Origin: Clostridia bacterium
GTDB lineage: Bacteria > Bacillota_A > Clostridia > Christensenellales > CAG-138
Reading direction: 5' to 3'
Assembly (NCBI GenBank): GCA_017394605.1
Contig: JAFPXU010000154.1
Location: 1 to 42,912, forward strand
Length of the DNA: 42,912 nt
A program made the translations under genes and the position numbers. Shown in pieces: positions 15,517 to 23,294 of the stretch (the stretch's first letter is position 1; each line of letters begins with the position of its first letter). The notes under the pieces were generated by a model. The model saw only the letters and a program-made list of their open reading frames with translations. It searched no databases and was not told where the DNA came from.

Positions 15517-16212
15517 CTATCTTTTTTTCCTGTCGATAAAACTCCAGATCAGATGAATAAGAGCAGCTCCCGCCAGTGTCATGCAGATATACAGCAGAAT
15601 GGTGCCGTTGTTACCCAAAACGGGAATCATATCCCGGAAAACAATCTGCTGCATCCAGTACTTCGGGCTGATATAGAACATATTGATGGCACCAAAGCGG
15701 TTCAACGTCAGATTCAATATCTCCGCTATTCCGCAGCAGCTCAGGTAAATCAGCGCCGCTCCCAACCATCTTCTGAGGCTTTCCGCAACGCTTTTCGCAC
15801 GGGGAGCCATGATTCCGGCGAACAATGCTGCAGCAACCATCAGAAAATGCCAGCAATAGGAATGGACCACAAGCGGCAGATATTCATATTCCCTGAATCC
15901 CGTTGTGTCGCAGAACGCGAGTACGCCGGCAAGCAGGATAAAGTCTTTGATAAAAACGAGGAGAACCTTCCCGGGCTCCGTTCCCCAGCAAAAGAACAGA
16001 AGGATGCACGCATACATGGAAACGCTGCAAAGCTGGAACGGGAAAAACGCCCACTGATAGCTGCCCCCGTTCAGCAGAAATGTCAGACACAGCTGTTTCC
16101 AGATCTCGCTTATAAGCATCAGCAGACCGGTTATCAGAAACACTGTCCGCGCGTGTGTCCTGATCTTTCCGAGAGCCGACGCGCTTTTCCCTCCGTAAGT
16201 GCCCCTAGTCAT
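15517..16212 (-). CDS. YwaF/TIGR02206-like integral membrane protein
   Basis: A 231-residue protein with about six membrane helices. It has the WAFFPFQLCSVSMY segment (near residues 53-67) and a later VVHSYCWHFLM segment that are typical of the YwaF/TIGR02206 family of unknown function. The C-terminus is basic (DRKKR). The start codon overlaps the preceding flavodoxin gene by 8 bp, so it is translated from the same message. Role unknown. Confidence 0.6.
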   Translation of the reverse strand: MTRGTYGGKSASALGKIRTHARTVFLITGLLMLISEIWKQLCLTFLLNGGSYQWAFFPFQLCSVSMYACILLFFCWGTEPGKVLLVFIKDFILLAGVLAFCDTTGFREYEYLPLVVHSYCWHFLMVAAALFAGIMAPRAKSVAESLRRWLGAALIYLSCCGIAEILNLTLNRFGAINMFYISPKYWMQQIVFRDMIPVLGNNGTILLYICMTLAGAALIHLIWSFIDRKKR

Positions 16213-17563
16213 GTTTTGTTTTTGTTTCCAGTTCTCTGATGACCTTCTTATAGGGTGCCAGCATCCCCTCGTTCATTTTCCCGCGCATCTTAGAGCGGAG
16301 CGGTTTGCTGGCCATCAACGCACCAACCAGATACATCTTCAGCATGGTTCCCCTTTTTTTCTGCGGAAAATCATAAACCCCGTGCTGTCTGTAGTACTGA
16401 TGATCCGCTTTCATAAGACCCTGCATCGTCCAGATCAGGTCGCGGAAGATCTTCATGCCTCCGACTCCGTAGAAATTTCTGGGAAGCGTTATTTTTTCTC
16501 TGACCGCATACGTCAGCTTTTCCGCAAGCTGATCGATTTCCCGGTCCGGGTCCGTCTCGTCAGTTGCGACACCTGCAAGATAATTTCCTCCGGCCTCCGC
16601 TCTTGCTTCGATCACCATGCGTAGATTCTCTTCCGCCATGTAATCTCCGCTGATAAGATAGCCGAACGGAGTCCCTTCTGTTACGGTACGGTGTCCGTTG
16701 CAGAACTGTCTGTCATCATACATCTTGAATACGGACCCCATGGAATGATCCCGGATCGAAAACGCCAGAACAATTCCCTGTGCGGTCTGAATCTTCTCTC
16801 TAAGAAGTCTGTCAAAACCATCCTTATAAACGCAGATCCCGTCCGATGCGCACTGAAAACATCCGAGGCATCCGCCCTTGAATTCAAATTGCCTGATATT
16901 GACAAGCACGCTTTGAATCGGAAGCACCGAGCGGAATCTCGCAATCATATCTTTCAGGGGTTGATCCCCTTCGGCGCAATCTACAACGATCACAATTTTT
17001 TCCTGCCCCGTTTTTTCCGTTTCCTCTGCCATCGATGTCGGGCGATGCTTTGCTTTGACAGTCCTCGGGAGTCCTTTTTCAAACATCTGGTGTTCTATGT
17101 TCCAGATCAGGAGGTTGAAATACGTTTCCGCTTCCTTCCTGCCTTTTTCTGTAAGAAGGTCCTCCATGTCAGCTGAAAGTCCCCGGACGCATCGCATACC
17201 GAGATCCTGACAGTTGTCGAGGATAAAGCGGTGCGCCGTCACGTCATAAAAATGCTTGGATGTAGAAATCTGGGAGGTATACTTCCCGCTCAGAACCGCA
17301 CCGCTCTCTTTAGTGAGCTCTATAAATCGGTGCAGCTGCGAAGGCACGGTAAACGTATACACCGGATAGGAAAACAGAATCAGTTCCGCGTTCTCCATGG
17401 CCTCCTTCGCAGGGGTGAACTCTTTCTCCAGCTTTCTGATTTCCGCGCCGACATTCAGAAATGAGAAATCGTGTTCAGGATGCAGTTTTTCTAGATATAA
17501 CACCGTCTGCAGCGTAATACTGTTTTCGCCTTTTGGACTGCCGTTGATTACAAGTATTTTCAT
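16205..17563 (-). CDS. Tandem flavodoxin-fold NAD(P)H-dependent oxidoreductase
   Basis: The 452-residue protein consists of two FMN-reductase-like domains. The first (about residues 1-185) begins MKILVINGSPKGENSITLQ, a classic flavin phosphate-binding loop, and has FSYPVYTFTVPSQLHRFIE. The second (about 200-370) contains GGCLGCFQCASDGICVYKDGF, a Cys-containing motif of iron-sulfur flavoprotein or NADPH-dependent FMN reductases. The C-terminal part is basic and aromatic. Two tandem domains in one chain is longer than the usual 180-200 residues. It lies 11 bp after the cysteine desulfidase gene, suggesting a linked redox role. The substrate is unknown. Confidence 0.75.
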   Translation of the reverse strand: MKILVINGSPKGENSITLQTVLYLEKLHPEHDFSFLNVGAEIRKLEKEFTPAKEAMENAELILFSYPVYTFTVPSQLHRFIELTKESGAVLSGKYTSQISTSKHFYDVTAHRFILDNCQDLGMRCVRGLSADMEDLLTEKGRKEAETYFNLLIWNIEHQMFEKGLPRTVKAKHRPTSMAEETEKTGQEKIVIVVDCAEGDQPLKDMIARFRSVLPIQSVLVNIRQFEFKGGCLGCFQCASDGICVYKDGFDRLLREKIQTAQGIVLAFSIRDHSMGSVFKMYDDRQFCNGHRTVTEGTPFGYLISGDYMAEENLRMVIEARAEAGGNYLAGVATDETDPDREIDQLAEKLTYAVREKITLPRNFYGVGGMKIFRDLIWTMQGLMKADHQYYRQHGVYDFPQKKRGTMLKMYLVGALMASKPLRSKMRGKMNEGMLAPYKKVIRELETKTKHD

Positions 17564-17574
17564 CTTTGTTTCCC

Positions 17575-18855
17575 TTACAGATTTTCAAGCATCACAGAGA
17601 TGATCTCCGCATCGGTCTGTTCCATTCCATCCTTCGCAATGCGGCCTACCTCCTTGATTGTCGTATCCGCATCCTGACAGACAATCCCTTCTCCCGGCTG
17701 ATAGCTGCGGTTTTTCATGGCAAGCTTGTGCGCGTTGATCGCAGCGTGCAGGCCGATTGCGATTTTTGCACCGCAGGATGGCTTCGCCCCGTCGCAGATG
17801 ATGCCAGCTGCCACCGCAAGTGTATTGGAGACCGTATCACAGATCTGTTCCAAAGTGCCTCCTTCTGCGTATGTAAGCGCGGCACCGCTTGCGCACGCTG
17901 CGGAAATAGCGCCGCAAAACGCAGACAGCTTTCCGATATACTGTTTTTGCGCAACCGTAACCAGATTGGAAAACGCGAGCACCCTGAAAAGCTTTTCCTC
18001 AGAATAGCCTTTTTCCCTGCAGTAAATGATTGCCGGAACGGATGACGTAATGCCCTGATTCCCGCTGCCAGAGTTGATTATAACCGGCATGGCGCATCCG
18101 GACATTCTGGCCTCGCTTCCGGAAGCGGCATAAGCTTCCATGCGGTCATATACCGTGGAGTGCTCGTCCAGAAGGGCGGAAGCATAGTATAGTCCGTACC
18201 CTCCATGCATTCCTTCTTCCGCAATCGCCATATTGCATGCGATCTGTTTCTCAAGAATCGGACGGATCTTGCCGATATCAACTGTATCCGCGAATTCCCG
18301 TATTACGGATAGCTTCAGAATCCTCGCCTCCTCCTGCAGTTCCTCTTTGCCGAACTTCGAACAGCCCTCCCTTCTGTCCATCAGAACTCTGCCGTTCTTC
18401 TCCAAAAGCACGAAATTATCATGGTCATCGCAGATTTCGGCGACTGCGCTTTCTTCCCCCGAACACATTTCTACCCGGATATGCAGCGCATGATCCGTCT
18501 TCAGATGGTAGGAGCTGCAGATGCCTTCCTTCAGCCGTTCCGAGATGATGTCCTTTCTGTCTTCCGTGACTTCCGCGAGCACCTGCATGTCTGCTTCCGG
18601 TTTTCCCGCAAACGCGCCCGCAACAGCTGCCGCCTCTATTCCATGGAGACCGTGTGTCCCCGGAATTGTCACTGATTTGACGTTTTTGATGATATTACTG
18701 CTGCATCCGACGCAAATCTTTTTCGGTTCCGCGCCAAGAACCTCTCGAGCCTTCGCTGCCGCGAGTGCGATTGCAATAGGCTCCGTGCATCCCATTGCGG
18801 GAATCAATTCCCGTTTGAGAATGGAAATAAGACGTTCTTCCGTTGACTGATTCAT
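17575..18855 (-). CDS. cyuA: L-cysteine desulfidase (CyuA/YhaM, UPF0597 family)
   Basis: A 426-residue cytosolic enzyme of the CyuA/YhaM family. Motifs include LIPAMGCTEPIAIALA near residue 20, SSNIIKNVKSVTIPGT near 50, INSGSGNQGI near 270, and C-terminal FCGAISAACASG and CDGAKPSCGAKIAIG, whose Cys residues with the N-terminal one bind the iron-sulfur cluster. It breaks L-cysteine into pyruvate, ammonia and hydrogen sulfide. The start at 18855 is set by CGGAGGT a few bases upstream; the frame is open to 19026, but that extension covers the promoter. It is the first gene of a three-gene operon with the flavodoxin-like and YwaF-like genes. Confidence 0.88.
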   Translation of the reverse strand: MNQSTEERLISILKRELIPAMGCTEPIAIALAAAKAREVLGAEPKKICVGCSSNIIKNVKSVTIPGTHGLHGIEAAAVAGAFAGKPEADMQVLAEVTEDRKDIISERLKEGICSSYHLKTDHALHIRVEMCSGEESAVAEICDDHDNFVLLEKNGRVLMDRREGCSKFGKEELQEEARILKLSVIREFADTVDIGKIRPILEKQIACNMAIAEEGMHGGYGLYYASALLDEHSTVYDRMEAYAASGSEARMSGCAMPVIINSGSGNQGITSSVPAIIYCREKGYSEEKLFRVLAFSNLVTVAQKQYIGKLSAFCGAISAACASGAALTYAEGGTLEQICDTVSNTLAVAAGIICDGAKPSCGAKIAIGLHAAINAHKLAMKNRSYQPGEGIVCQDADTTIKEVGRIAKDGMEQTDAEIISVMLENL

Positions 18856-18885
18856 ATGACCTCCGAAGTGCCCGTTCTGAATACA

Positions 18886-18891
18886 ACTATA
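18886..18891 (-). promoter_or_regulatory. Extended -10 promoter of cyuA
   Basis: TATAGT on the minus strand is preceded by TGG, giving the extended -10 form TGnTATAGT, about 30 bp upstream of the cyuA ATG. No good -35 hexamer is present at the right distance, as is often seen with extended -10 promoters. Confidence 0.4.
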
Positions 18892-18959
18892 CCACATTTC
18901 ACCCTTCCGATTATCCCGTCTGCCTTTATGAATAAGTTTTAAACCATTCCCGCAAATTC

Positions 18960-18988
18960 TTGAGAGGGTTCCTTCTGATTGATATAGT
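18960..18988 (+). promoter_or_regulatory. Promoter of the Sel1-repeat lipoprotein gene
   Basis: TTGAGA (18960-18965) and TATAGT (18983-18988) are separated by exactly 17 bp, about 60 bp before the ATG. Each has five of six consensus bases or close to it. It is divergent from the cyuA promoter. Confidence 0.6.
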
Positions 18989-19047
18989 AAATATGGAGTA
19001 TCATCGATAAGTATCGTCTGAATCAAAGACGGCTCCAGGAGGAAAAA

Positions 19048-20370
19048 ATGATCAAACCATACAGCAAGGCAGCTTTTGCAGTTTTCTTATCTCTGTTTCT
19101 GGCTGTCTCCGTCATCGCAGGCTGTTCTTCAAGCAAGCCGGAGGAGGCGGTCTCAACACCTGAACCGACCGCGGTCCCAACCGCAGAACCGGATCCATTC
19201 GCTGAAGAACGCACCGCTTTCGACACAGCAGCATCCCTTTATTACACCGACCGCTCCTATGCGGAAGCTTACAACACTCTGAAATCGTTTCAGGATACAG
19301 AATATGCTCCCGTGCGGGAGCTGCTCGGTACCATGCTGTATAACGGATTCGGAACGGCTGCGGACCGAGCATCTGCCATCCAGCATCTGACATTCGCAGC
19401 CGAGAAAGATGAGGCTCTCGCAGCATATATGCTCGGAGAAATCTACAGAACGGATTCCATGGTGGGCATTTCCGCCGACCTCAGCAATACCTGGTATCAG
19501 AAAGCGCTTCCGCTTCTAGAGGCTGCTTATTCTGACAACTCCGTCGCCCCTGAAGCGGGAAGAACGGCAAGGGCGATTGCGCTTATCTATGCGAACGGTT
19601 ACGGTACCGCCCAGGATCTTTCAAAGGCGAAGTCCACGGCGGAATCCTATACCAATCAAAGCGGATGCTCTGTTATCTGGGCATACCGCATTGCCTGTGA
19701 CATGCTCAATTGTGGCTTTGGCGACGCACAAGCGCTTCTGAGGAAGCTGTTTTCTCCCCTCAAATCAGCGGCACAACTTGGCGATACGGAAGCTATGCGC
19801 GATATCGCAAATTATTACTATTTCGGAGAGGGCGGACAGGAGCAGAATTACGCTCAGGCCATGCAGTGGCTTGATTCTGCCGCCACACAAAATGACCCCG
19901 TTGCGCAAAACGATCTTGCAGCAATGTATCGTGACGGAATCGGCACGGAAAAGAATGCGGATAAGGCCGCTGAGCTCTATCAGAAGGCAGCGGATCAGGG
20001 GTATGCTGTTGCCCAATACAATCTCGCAACTATGTACATTGACGGTTCCGACATCCCACAGGATCTGACCAGAGCCGCCACCCTTCTCCAGTCTGCCGCG
20101 GAACAGAATCTCATCCCGGCTCAGAACCGTCTCGGGCTCCTCTATTTTGAGGATCCCATGGTCGAACAGAATTATCAGAAAGCCGCCGAATGGTTCGCCA
20201 GAGCGGCAAGCGCCGGAAACGTTTATGCGGAATACAATCTCGGACGCTGTTATCTGGACGGTCTGGGTGTAGAACAGTCGAAGTCGCTGGCGCTGGAATG
20301 GCTCAGCAAAGCCAGGGAGCAGAAGCACTCCGGTGCGGATGATCTGATCCGATCCAGCGGACTTGCATAA
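19048..20370 (+). CDS. Sel1-repeat (TPR-like) lipoprotein
   Basis: The 440-residue protein has a signal peptide with lipobox VIAGC (Cys near residue 26), a short Pro/Glu/Thr-rich linker, then about nine Sel1-like repeats of roughly 36 residues to the C-terminus. Typical units are DTEAMRDIANYYYFGEGG, DPVAQNDLAAMYRDGIG, YAVAQYNLATMYIDGS and NVYAEYNLGRCYLDGLG. It would be lipid-anchored on the outer face of the membrane and act as a protein-protein interaction scaffold. CAGGAGG precedes the ATG. It stands alone with its own promoter and terminator. Confidence 0.88.
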   Translation: MIKPYSKAAFAVFLSLFLAVSVIAGCSSSKPEEAVSTPEPTAVPTAEPDPFAEERTAFDTAASLYYTDRSYAEAYNTLKSFQDTEYAPVRELLGTMLYNGFGTAADRASAIQHLTFAAEKDEALAAYMLGEIYRTDSMVGISADLSNTWYQKALPLLEAAYSDNSVAPEAGRTARAIALIYANGYGTAQDLSKAKSTAESYTNQSGCSVIWAYRIACDMLNCGFGDAQALLRKLFSPLKSAAQLGDTEAMRDIANYYYFGEGGQEQNYAQAMQWLDSAATQNDPVAQNDLAAMYRDGIGTEKNADKAAELYQKAADQGYAVAQYNLATMYIDGSDIPQDLTRAATLLQSAAEQNLIPAQNRLGLLYFEDPMVEQNYQKAAEWFARAASAGNVYAEYNLGRCYLDGLGVEQSKSLALEWLSKAREQKHSGADDLIRSSGLA

Positions 20371-20383
20371 ACGGATTATAATG

Positions 20384-20416
20384 AATGGCCTGCCTTACGG
20401 CAGGTCATTTTTTTAT
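20384..20416 (+). terminator. Rho-independent terminator of the Sel1 lipoprotein gene
   Basis: AATGGCCTGCC and GGCAGGTCATT form an 11-bp stem with one G-U pair and a TTAC tetraloop, followed directly by seven T, just after the stop codon. Confidence 0.85.
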
Positions 20417-20510
20417 ACATCATTCCTTCCGGCTTAAGACCCCGCATTCCGGAATCAGGAAGCGGTTTGTTTAGCAGTGCTGATATCGCGGTCTATCTCA
20501 TAATACAGAA

Positions 20511-20539
20511 GCACCCTGCCATCTAAAATAGCAGGGTGC
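20511..20539 (-). terminator. Probable terminator after sortase 1
   Basis: GCACCCTGC and GCAGGGTGC form a perfect 9-bp stem around an 11-nt loop, 44 bp after the sortase stop codon. The following minus-strand sequence (TTCTGTATT) is only moderately T-rich, so termination may be partial. Confidence 0.5.
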
Positions 20540-20582
20540 ATCGAAATATTGTCGTTTCAATTATCTGTTCCGAAACCTTCCG

Positions 20583-21596
20583 TCAGCCGGTAAACGTACT
20601 TCCGTGCAGGGTCGTAATAGAATCCACATCACTCGTTGCGGCTTTTCTGATACAGCGGAACAGCTTTCTCTGCTGTCCTCCGGCCGTACATGTAAGAAGC
20701 GTCAATCCTGAATCACCCTTGTATTTCTTTACCGCAGCGAAATCGTCGCTGTCAATATCAACGATATTATATATCTCATACCGCACGGCAATATCGTTGC
20801 CCCTTGCGGTCAGATAGATCTCATCGCCCACGCTGAGGATTTTCAGGTTTCCAAAGTGCGCTCCGCTCTTGTAATTGTGTCCAATCAGAACAAGGTTTCC
20901 GTTTTCGTTCACGTTCGGCCCGGTATAACGGCAGATGGAAATCTTCAGAAGCTTATACGACCATTTCCCGATAATCGGATACTCCTGTTCTGTTTTCGGA
21001 ATCCTGATCGTTCCAATCACGCCATCCTCGCCTACCGATTCCAGTATCTGCTGGATCAAAGCGGCGGCATCATCCGTATCAGGGTCATCCGGCGCAACGT
21101 AGTCTGCCGTTTCATCGACATTTTCATCGTTACCGGCATCATAGCGGTTCGCGTTGCCTTCCTCCGCAAATTGCGCAGTCTGTTCCAGGGTCTCAGCGCT
21201 TGGCGTCGCGGTAGGCGCGAGCGTGACCTCTGCAGCGGACAGCGTAACAGCATTCGGATCAAGCGTCGGTTCCGCTGCCGGTACAGGCGTCTCGGTGGGT
21301 ACTGGCGTCTGCTTCTCCAGAACCTCGGGCATGGTCACGGTCGGGGATGCATTTTCCTTCTCTTTATATGCTTCAAGGAGCGTCTGAGCGTTCTGTTCCG
21401 CGCCAACATCCTCGCGGATCTTGACAACGATCACTACGCACAGGGCAACAGCAAACACCATAGCAAGAATAATCAGAATACGGTTAACCGATGCAAAATC
21501 CGCATTCTTTTTTCGCTTCCCTGGTTGCGGATGTTTTTTGCGCCCGCTGTTATTGGATGCAGCGGGCGCTTGTTTATTGCTTCTATGTTCGGTCAT
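20583..21596 (-). CDS. Sortase (cassette 1)
   Basis: A 337-residue sortase with a cytoplasmic basic N-terminus, one membrane helix (about residues 38-60) and a long Pro/Thr/Glu/Asp-rich linker (about 65-185). The catalytic beta-barrel (about 190-330) follows, with H240 in IGHNYKSG, C303 in LLTCTAGG and probably R310 in QQRKLF. It should cleave LPXTG proteins after Thr and attach them to the cell wall. It begins 3 bp after the stop of the LPQTG surface-protein gene, so that protein is the likely dedicated substrate. It is paralogous to the sortase at 25181-25969. The family class (B, D or E-like) cannot be assigned safely by eye. Confidence 0.88.
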   Translation of the reverse strand: MTEHRSNKQAPAASNNSGRKKHPQPGKRKKNADFASVNRILIILAMVFAVALCVVIVVKIREDVGAEQNAQTLLEAYKEKENASPTVTMPEVLEKQTPVPTETPVPAAEPTLDPNAVTLSAAEVTLAPTATPSAETLEQTAQFAEEGNANRYDAGNDENVDETADYVAPDDPDTDDAAALIQQILESVGEDGVIGTIRIPKTEQEYPIIGKWSYKLLKISICRYTGPNVNENGNLVLIGHNYKSGAHFGNLKILSVGDEIYLTARGNDIAVRYEIYNIVDIDSDDFAAVKKYKGDSGLTLLTCTAGGQQRKLFRCIRKAATSDVDSITTLHGSTFTG

Positions 21597-21599
21597 TGT

Positions 21600-22943
21600 T
21601 TATTGAACAGCCTTTTTCCTTTTAATGTTCACGTATGCAAGAACCATAAGGGACGCAAGAAGCAGTCCGGCAAATACATACACCAGCGTGAAGTCCGGTC
21701 CGGTCTGAGGCAGTGTATTGCAGCCGGTAACCGTGACCACACACCTCGCTTCCGCGCCGTTCAGGGACGCCGTAACATAATAGGTGCCGTTGTACTTCGG
21801 TGTCAGGGTAACGCTGTTGCTTCCGTTCACCAGAACATACACGCCGTTCTTGCTGGTATATCCGTCAATCGCCACGCCTCTGTAAGAATTCGATTTGCTT
21901 CCTGTCACTTTCAGAAGAACGTTGTTGTTCGAGGAGTTGTCAACAGAAACCGTCAGAGCCTTTGCGTCTCCCTTGTGAAGCGACATGGATGTCGGATTCA
22001 ATGTCAGAATCGGCGTATTTTCATCAATGACATTGATTTTGATTTTGGTCGAAACCGGCTGATAATCATCCGAACTCGATGGGAAGGAAATCGTCGCTAC
22101 GGTCGTGCCGACCTCTAGCGCGGTAATTTTCAGAGAAGAATACGTTGAGTTAGGGTCCGCGGTGGCAATCGAAGGAGAACTGTTGATGATTGTAATCTCA
22201 CTGTACATAGTGCTCGGAATTCCGGATTTGTTAAGCGGAATGTTTCTTACATCATCCTTATGCAATGTAATCTCGTCCTGAACGGAAAGTGCAACAGTCG
22301 CCTTCTTAACCGTAAATACCTTGGAAAGAACCAGTGTCCCGTCCGTATAGCTGATGGTAGTCTGACCGGCACCCTGTACGATAATGTTTCCGTGATTATC
22401 GATCGTCGCTACGTTTCCATCCGAAGATGCGAATGATCCGCTGCTTGCTTCTGGCAGATAGCTTACAGAAGCGGTCGCCGTTGCGCTCGGGGAATAAGTG
22501 ACTTCTGACGGGCTCACATTCAACTCCGGCTGCTTGATCTCATATGAAGCGCTTTTGGTAGTCTTGACACCAGAAACATCTTCGCCCGAGGATTCGCTAT
22601 TTAAAGTAAACGTAACGGTAAACTTAATTTTACCGGAGGCTATGGCCTTGCATGTAGTCGTTTTCGAGCTCCCCGCAGACATAGGGTTAAAATCAGCAGG
22701 ATCCGGAGCCGTAGACGAATCGATCAGATTTGCGTTTTCTAAGGTAAACGATGCATCCCATTTCTCGCCCTTTCCGGCATTCGGCGCGGTGACCGTGATG
22801 GTAAACGTGTCCCCGATACAATGGCTACCATCTGCGGAGATGGATGCGTCGCTGGCTGCCAGCGCGGGGTGTGCAGGTACCGCAACAAAGCTGATACCGA
22901 ACACCATTGCAACCGCCAATACGATTGACAAAATCTTTTTCAT
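21600..22943 (-). CDS. LPQTG-anchored surface protein with Ig-like domains (cassette 1)
   Basis: A 447-residue protein with a signal peptide ending near PALAA. An N-terminal beta domain covers about residues 32-145. Two to three bacterial Ig-like (Big_2-type) modules follow, for example DGNVATIDNHGNIIVQGAGQ. A C-terminal module contains LTPKYNGTYYVTASL. The sorting signal is LPQTG at 411-415, then a hydrophobic stretch and KRKK tail. It would be covalently linked to peptidoglycan. AAGGAGGG precedes the ATG. The sortase gene starts 3 bp downstream. Its C-terminal module resembles that of the cassette 2 protein. The ligand is unknown. Confidence 0.85.
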   Translation of the reverse strand: MKKILSIVLAVAMVFGISFVAVPAHPALAASDASISADGSHCIGDTFTITVTAPNAGKGEKWDASFTLENANLIDSSTAPDPADFNPMSAGSSKTTTCKAIASGKIKFTVTFTLNSESSGEDVSGVKTTKSASYEIKQPELNVSPSEVTYSPSATATASVSYLPEASSGSFASSDGNVATIDNHGNIIVQGAGQTTISYTDGTLVLSKVFTVKKATVALSVQDEITLHKDDVRNIPLNKSGIPSTMYSEITIINSSPSIATADPNSTYSSLKITALEVGTTVATISFPSSSDDYQPVSTKIKINVIDENTPILTLNPTSMSLHKGDAKALTVSVDNSSNNNVLLKVTGSKSNSYRGVAIDGYTSKNGVYVLVNGSNSVTLTPKYNGTYYVTASLNGAEARCVVTVTGCNTLPQTGPDFTLVYVFAGLLLASLMVLAYVNIKRKKAVQ

Positions 22944-22960
22944 ATTGAAATGAACCCTCC

Positions 22961-23071
22961 TTATCCCCCTGAACAGGATATGTACATGTATAGAATTAGA
23001 GCATAATTCGATGAGCTAATAATAGAGAGAATCCACAAAAAAATCCAGTTTTTGGGGCTATTCTTAACCAT
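22961..23071 (-). CDS. Possible 36-residue hydrophobic small ORF ahead of the surface-protein gene
   Basis: A minus-strand frame from ATG at 23071 ends at a TAA that overlaps the AAGGAGG site of the surface-protein gene. The peptide contains NWIFLWILSII and ALILYMYIS, which could form one membrane segment. There is no convincing ribosome binding site (only GAAG), and this T-rich intergenic DNA could produce such a frame by chance. It could be a leader peptide or nothing. Confidence 0.2.
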   Translation of the reverse strand: MVKNSPKNWIFLWILSIISSSNYALILYMYISCSGG

Positions 23072-23100
23072 TTCTTCACGATTTGAAAACCATCATTCCT

Positions 23101-23136
23101 TATCTTGTGGTTTCTTTTCTTTCCTCCTACAAGATA
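23101..23136. repeat. Inverted repeat in the intergenic region between surface protein 1 and VanW-like gene
   Basis: TATCTTGT (23101-23108) is matched exactly by ACAAGATA (23129-23136) across 20 bp. It lies in the 351-bp gap that must hold both divergent promoters. It may be a regulator site or hairpin. A shorter palindrome TACATGTA lies near 22983. No clear promoter hexamers are visible for either gene in this gap. Confidence 0.35.
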
Positions 23137-23192
23137 CAGAAGAGTTTATTGACGATCTTTCCTTTGATTATTTCCTTCTCCCGTAAGCGCAG

Positions 23193-23212
23193 TTAACAAT
23201 TTGTAACAATTC
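23193..23212. promoter_or_regulatory. 10-bp direct repeat resembling a response-regulator (PhoP-like) box
   Basis: TAACAATTTG and TAACAATTCG follow each other with one mismatch, so TTAACA is followed by GTAACA one helical turn later. OmpR/PhoB-type regulators bind such direct repeats, and Bacillus PhoP boxes are based on TTAACA. It lies about 85 bp upstream of the VanW-like gene. Which regulator binds it is unknown. Confidence 0.35.
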
Positions 23213-23294
23213 GGTACGAACCGGATACGCTCCTTCGTTTTTCGCATAATATTTATGTTGTTGGTTTATAAGCATTCCGAGAAGGAGTTTTCGC

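Noticed and set aside
18856..19026. N-terminal extension of the cysteine desulfidase
   Set aside because: It runs through both divergent promoters and precedes a strong CGGAGGT site at the internal ATG (18855); the family begins at MNQSTEERL-like sequence.
20856..22118. 420-codon plus-strand open frame across sortase 1 and the surface protein
   Set aside because: Antisense to two genes with clear catalytic and sorting motifs; the translation has the Arg/His/Ile-rich look of reverse-frame noise.
23101..23136. AGGAGG inside the intergenic inverted repeat as a ribosome binding site
   Set aside because: No start codon lies at a usable distance on the minus strand and the first ATG downstream opens only a six-codon frame.
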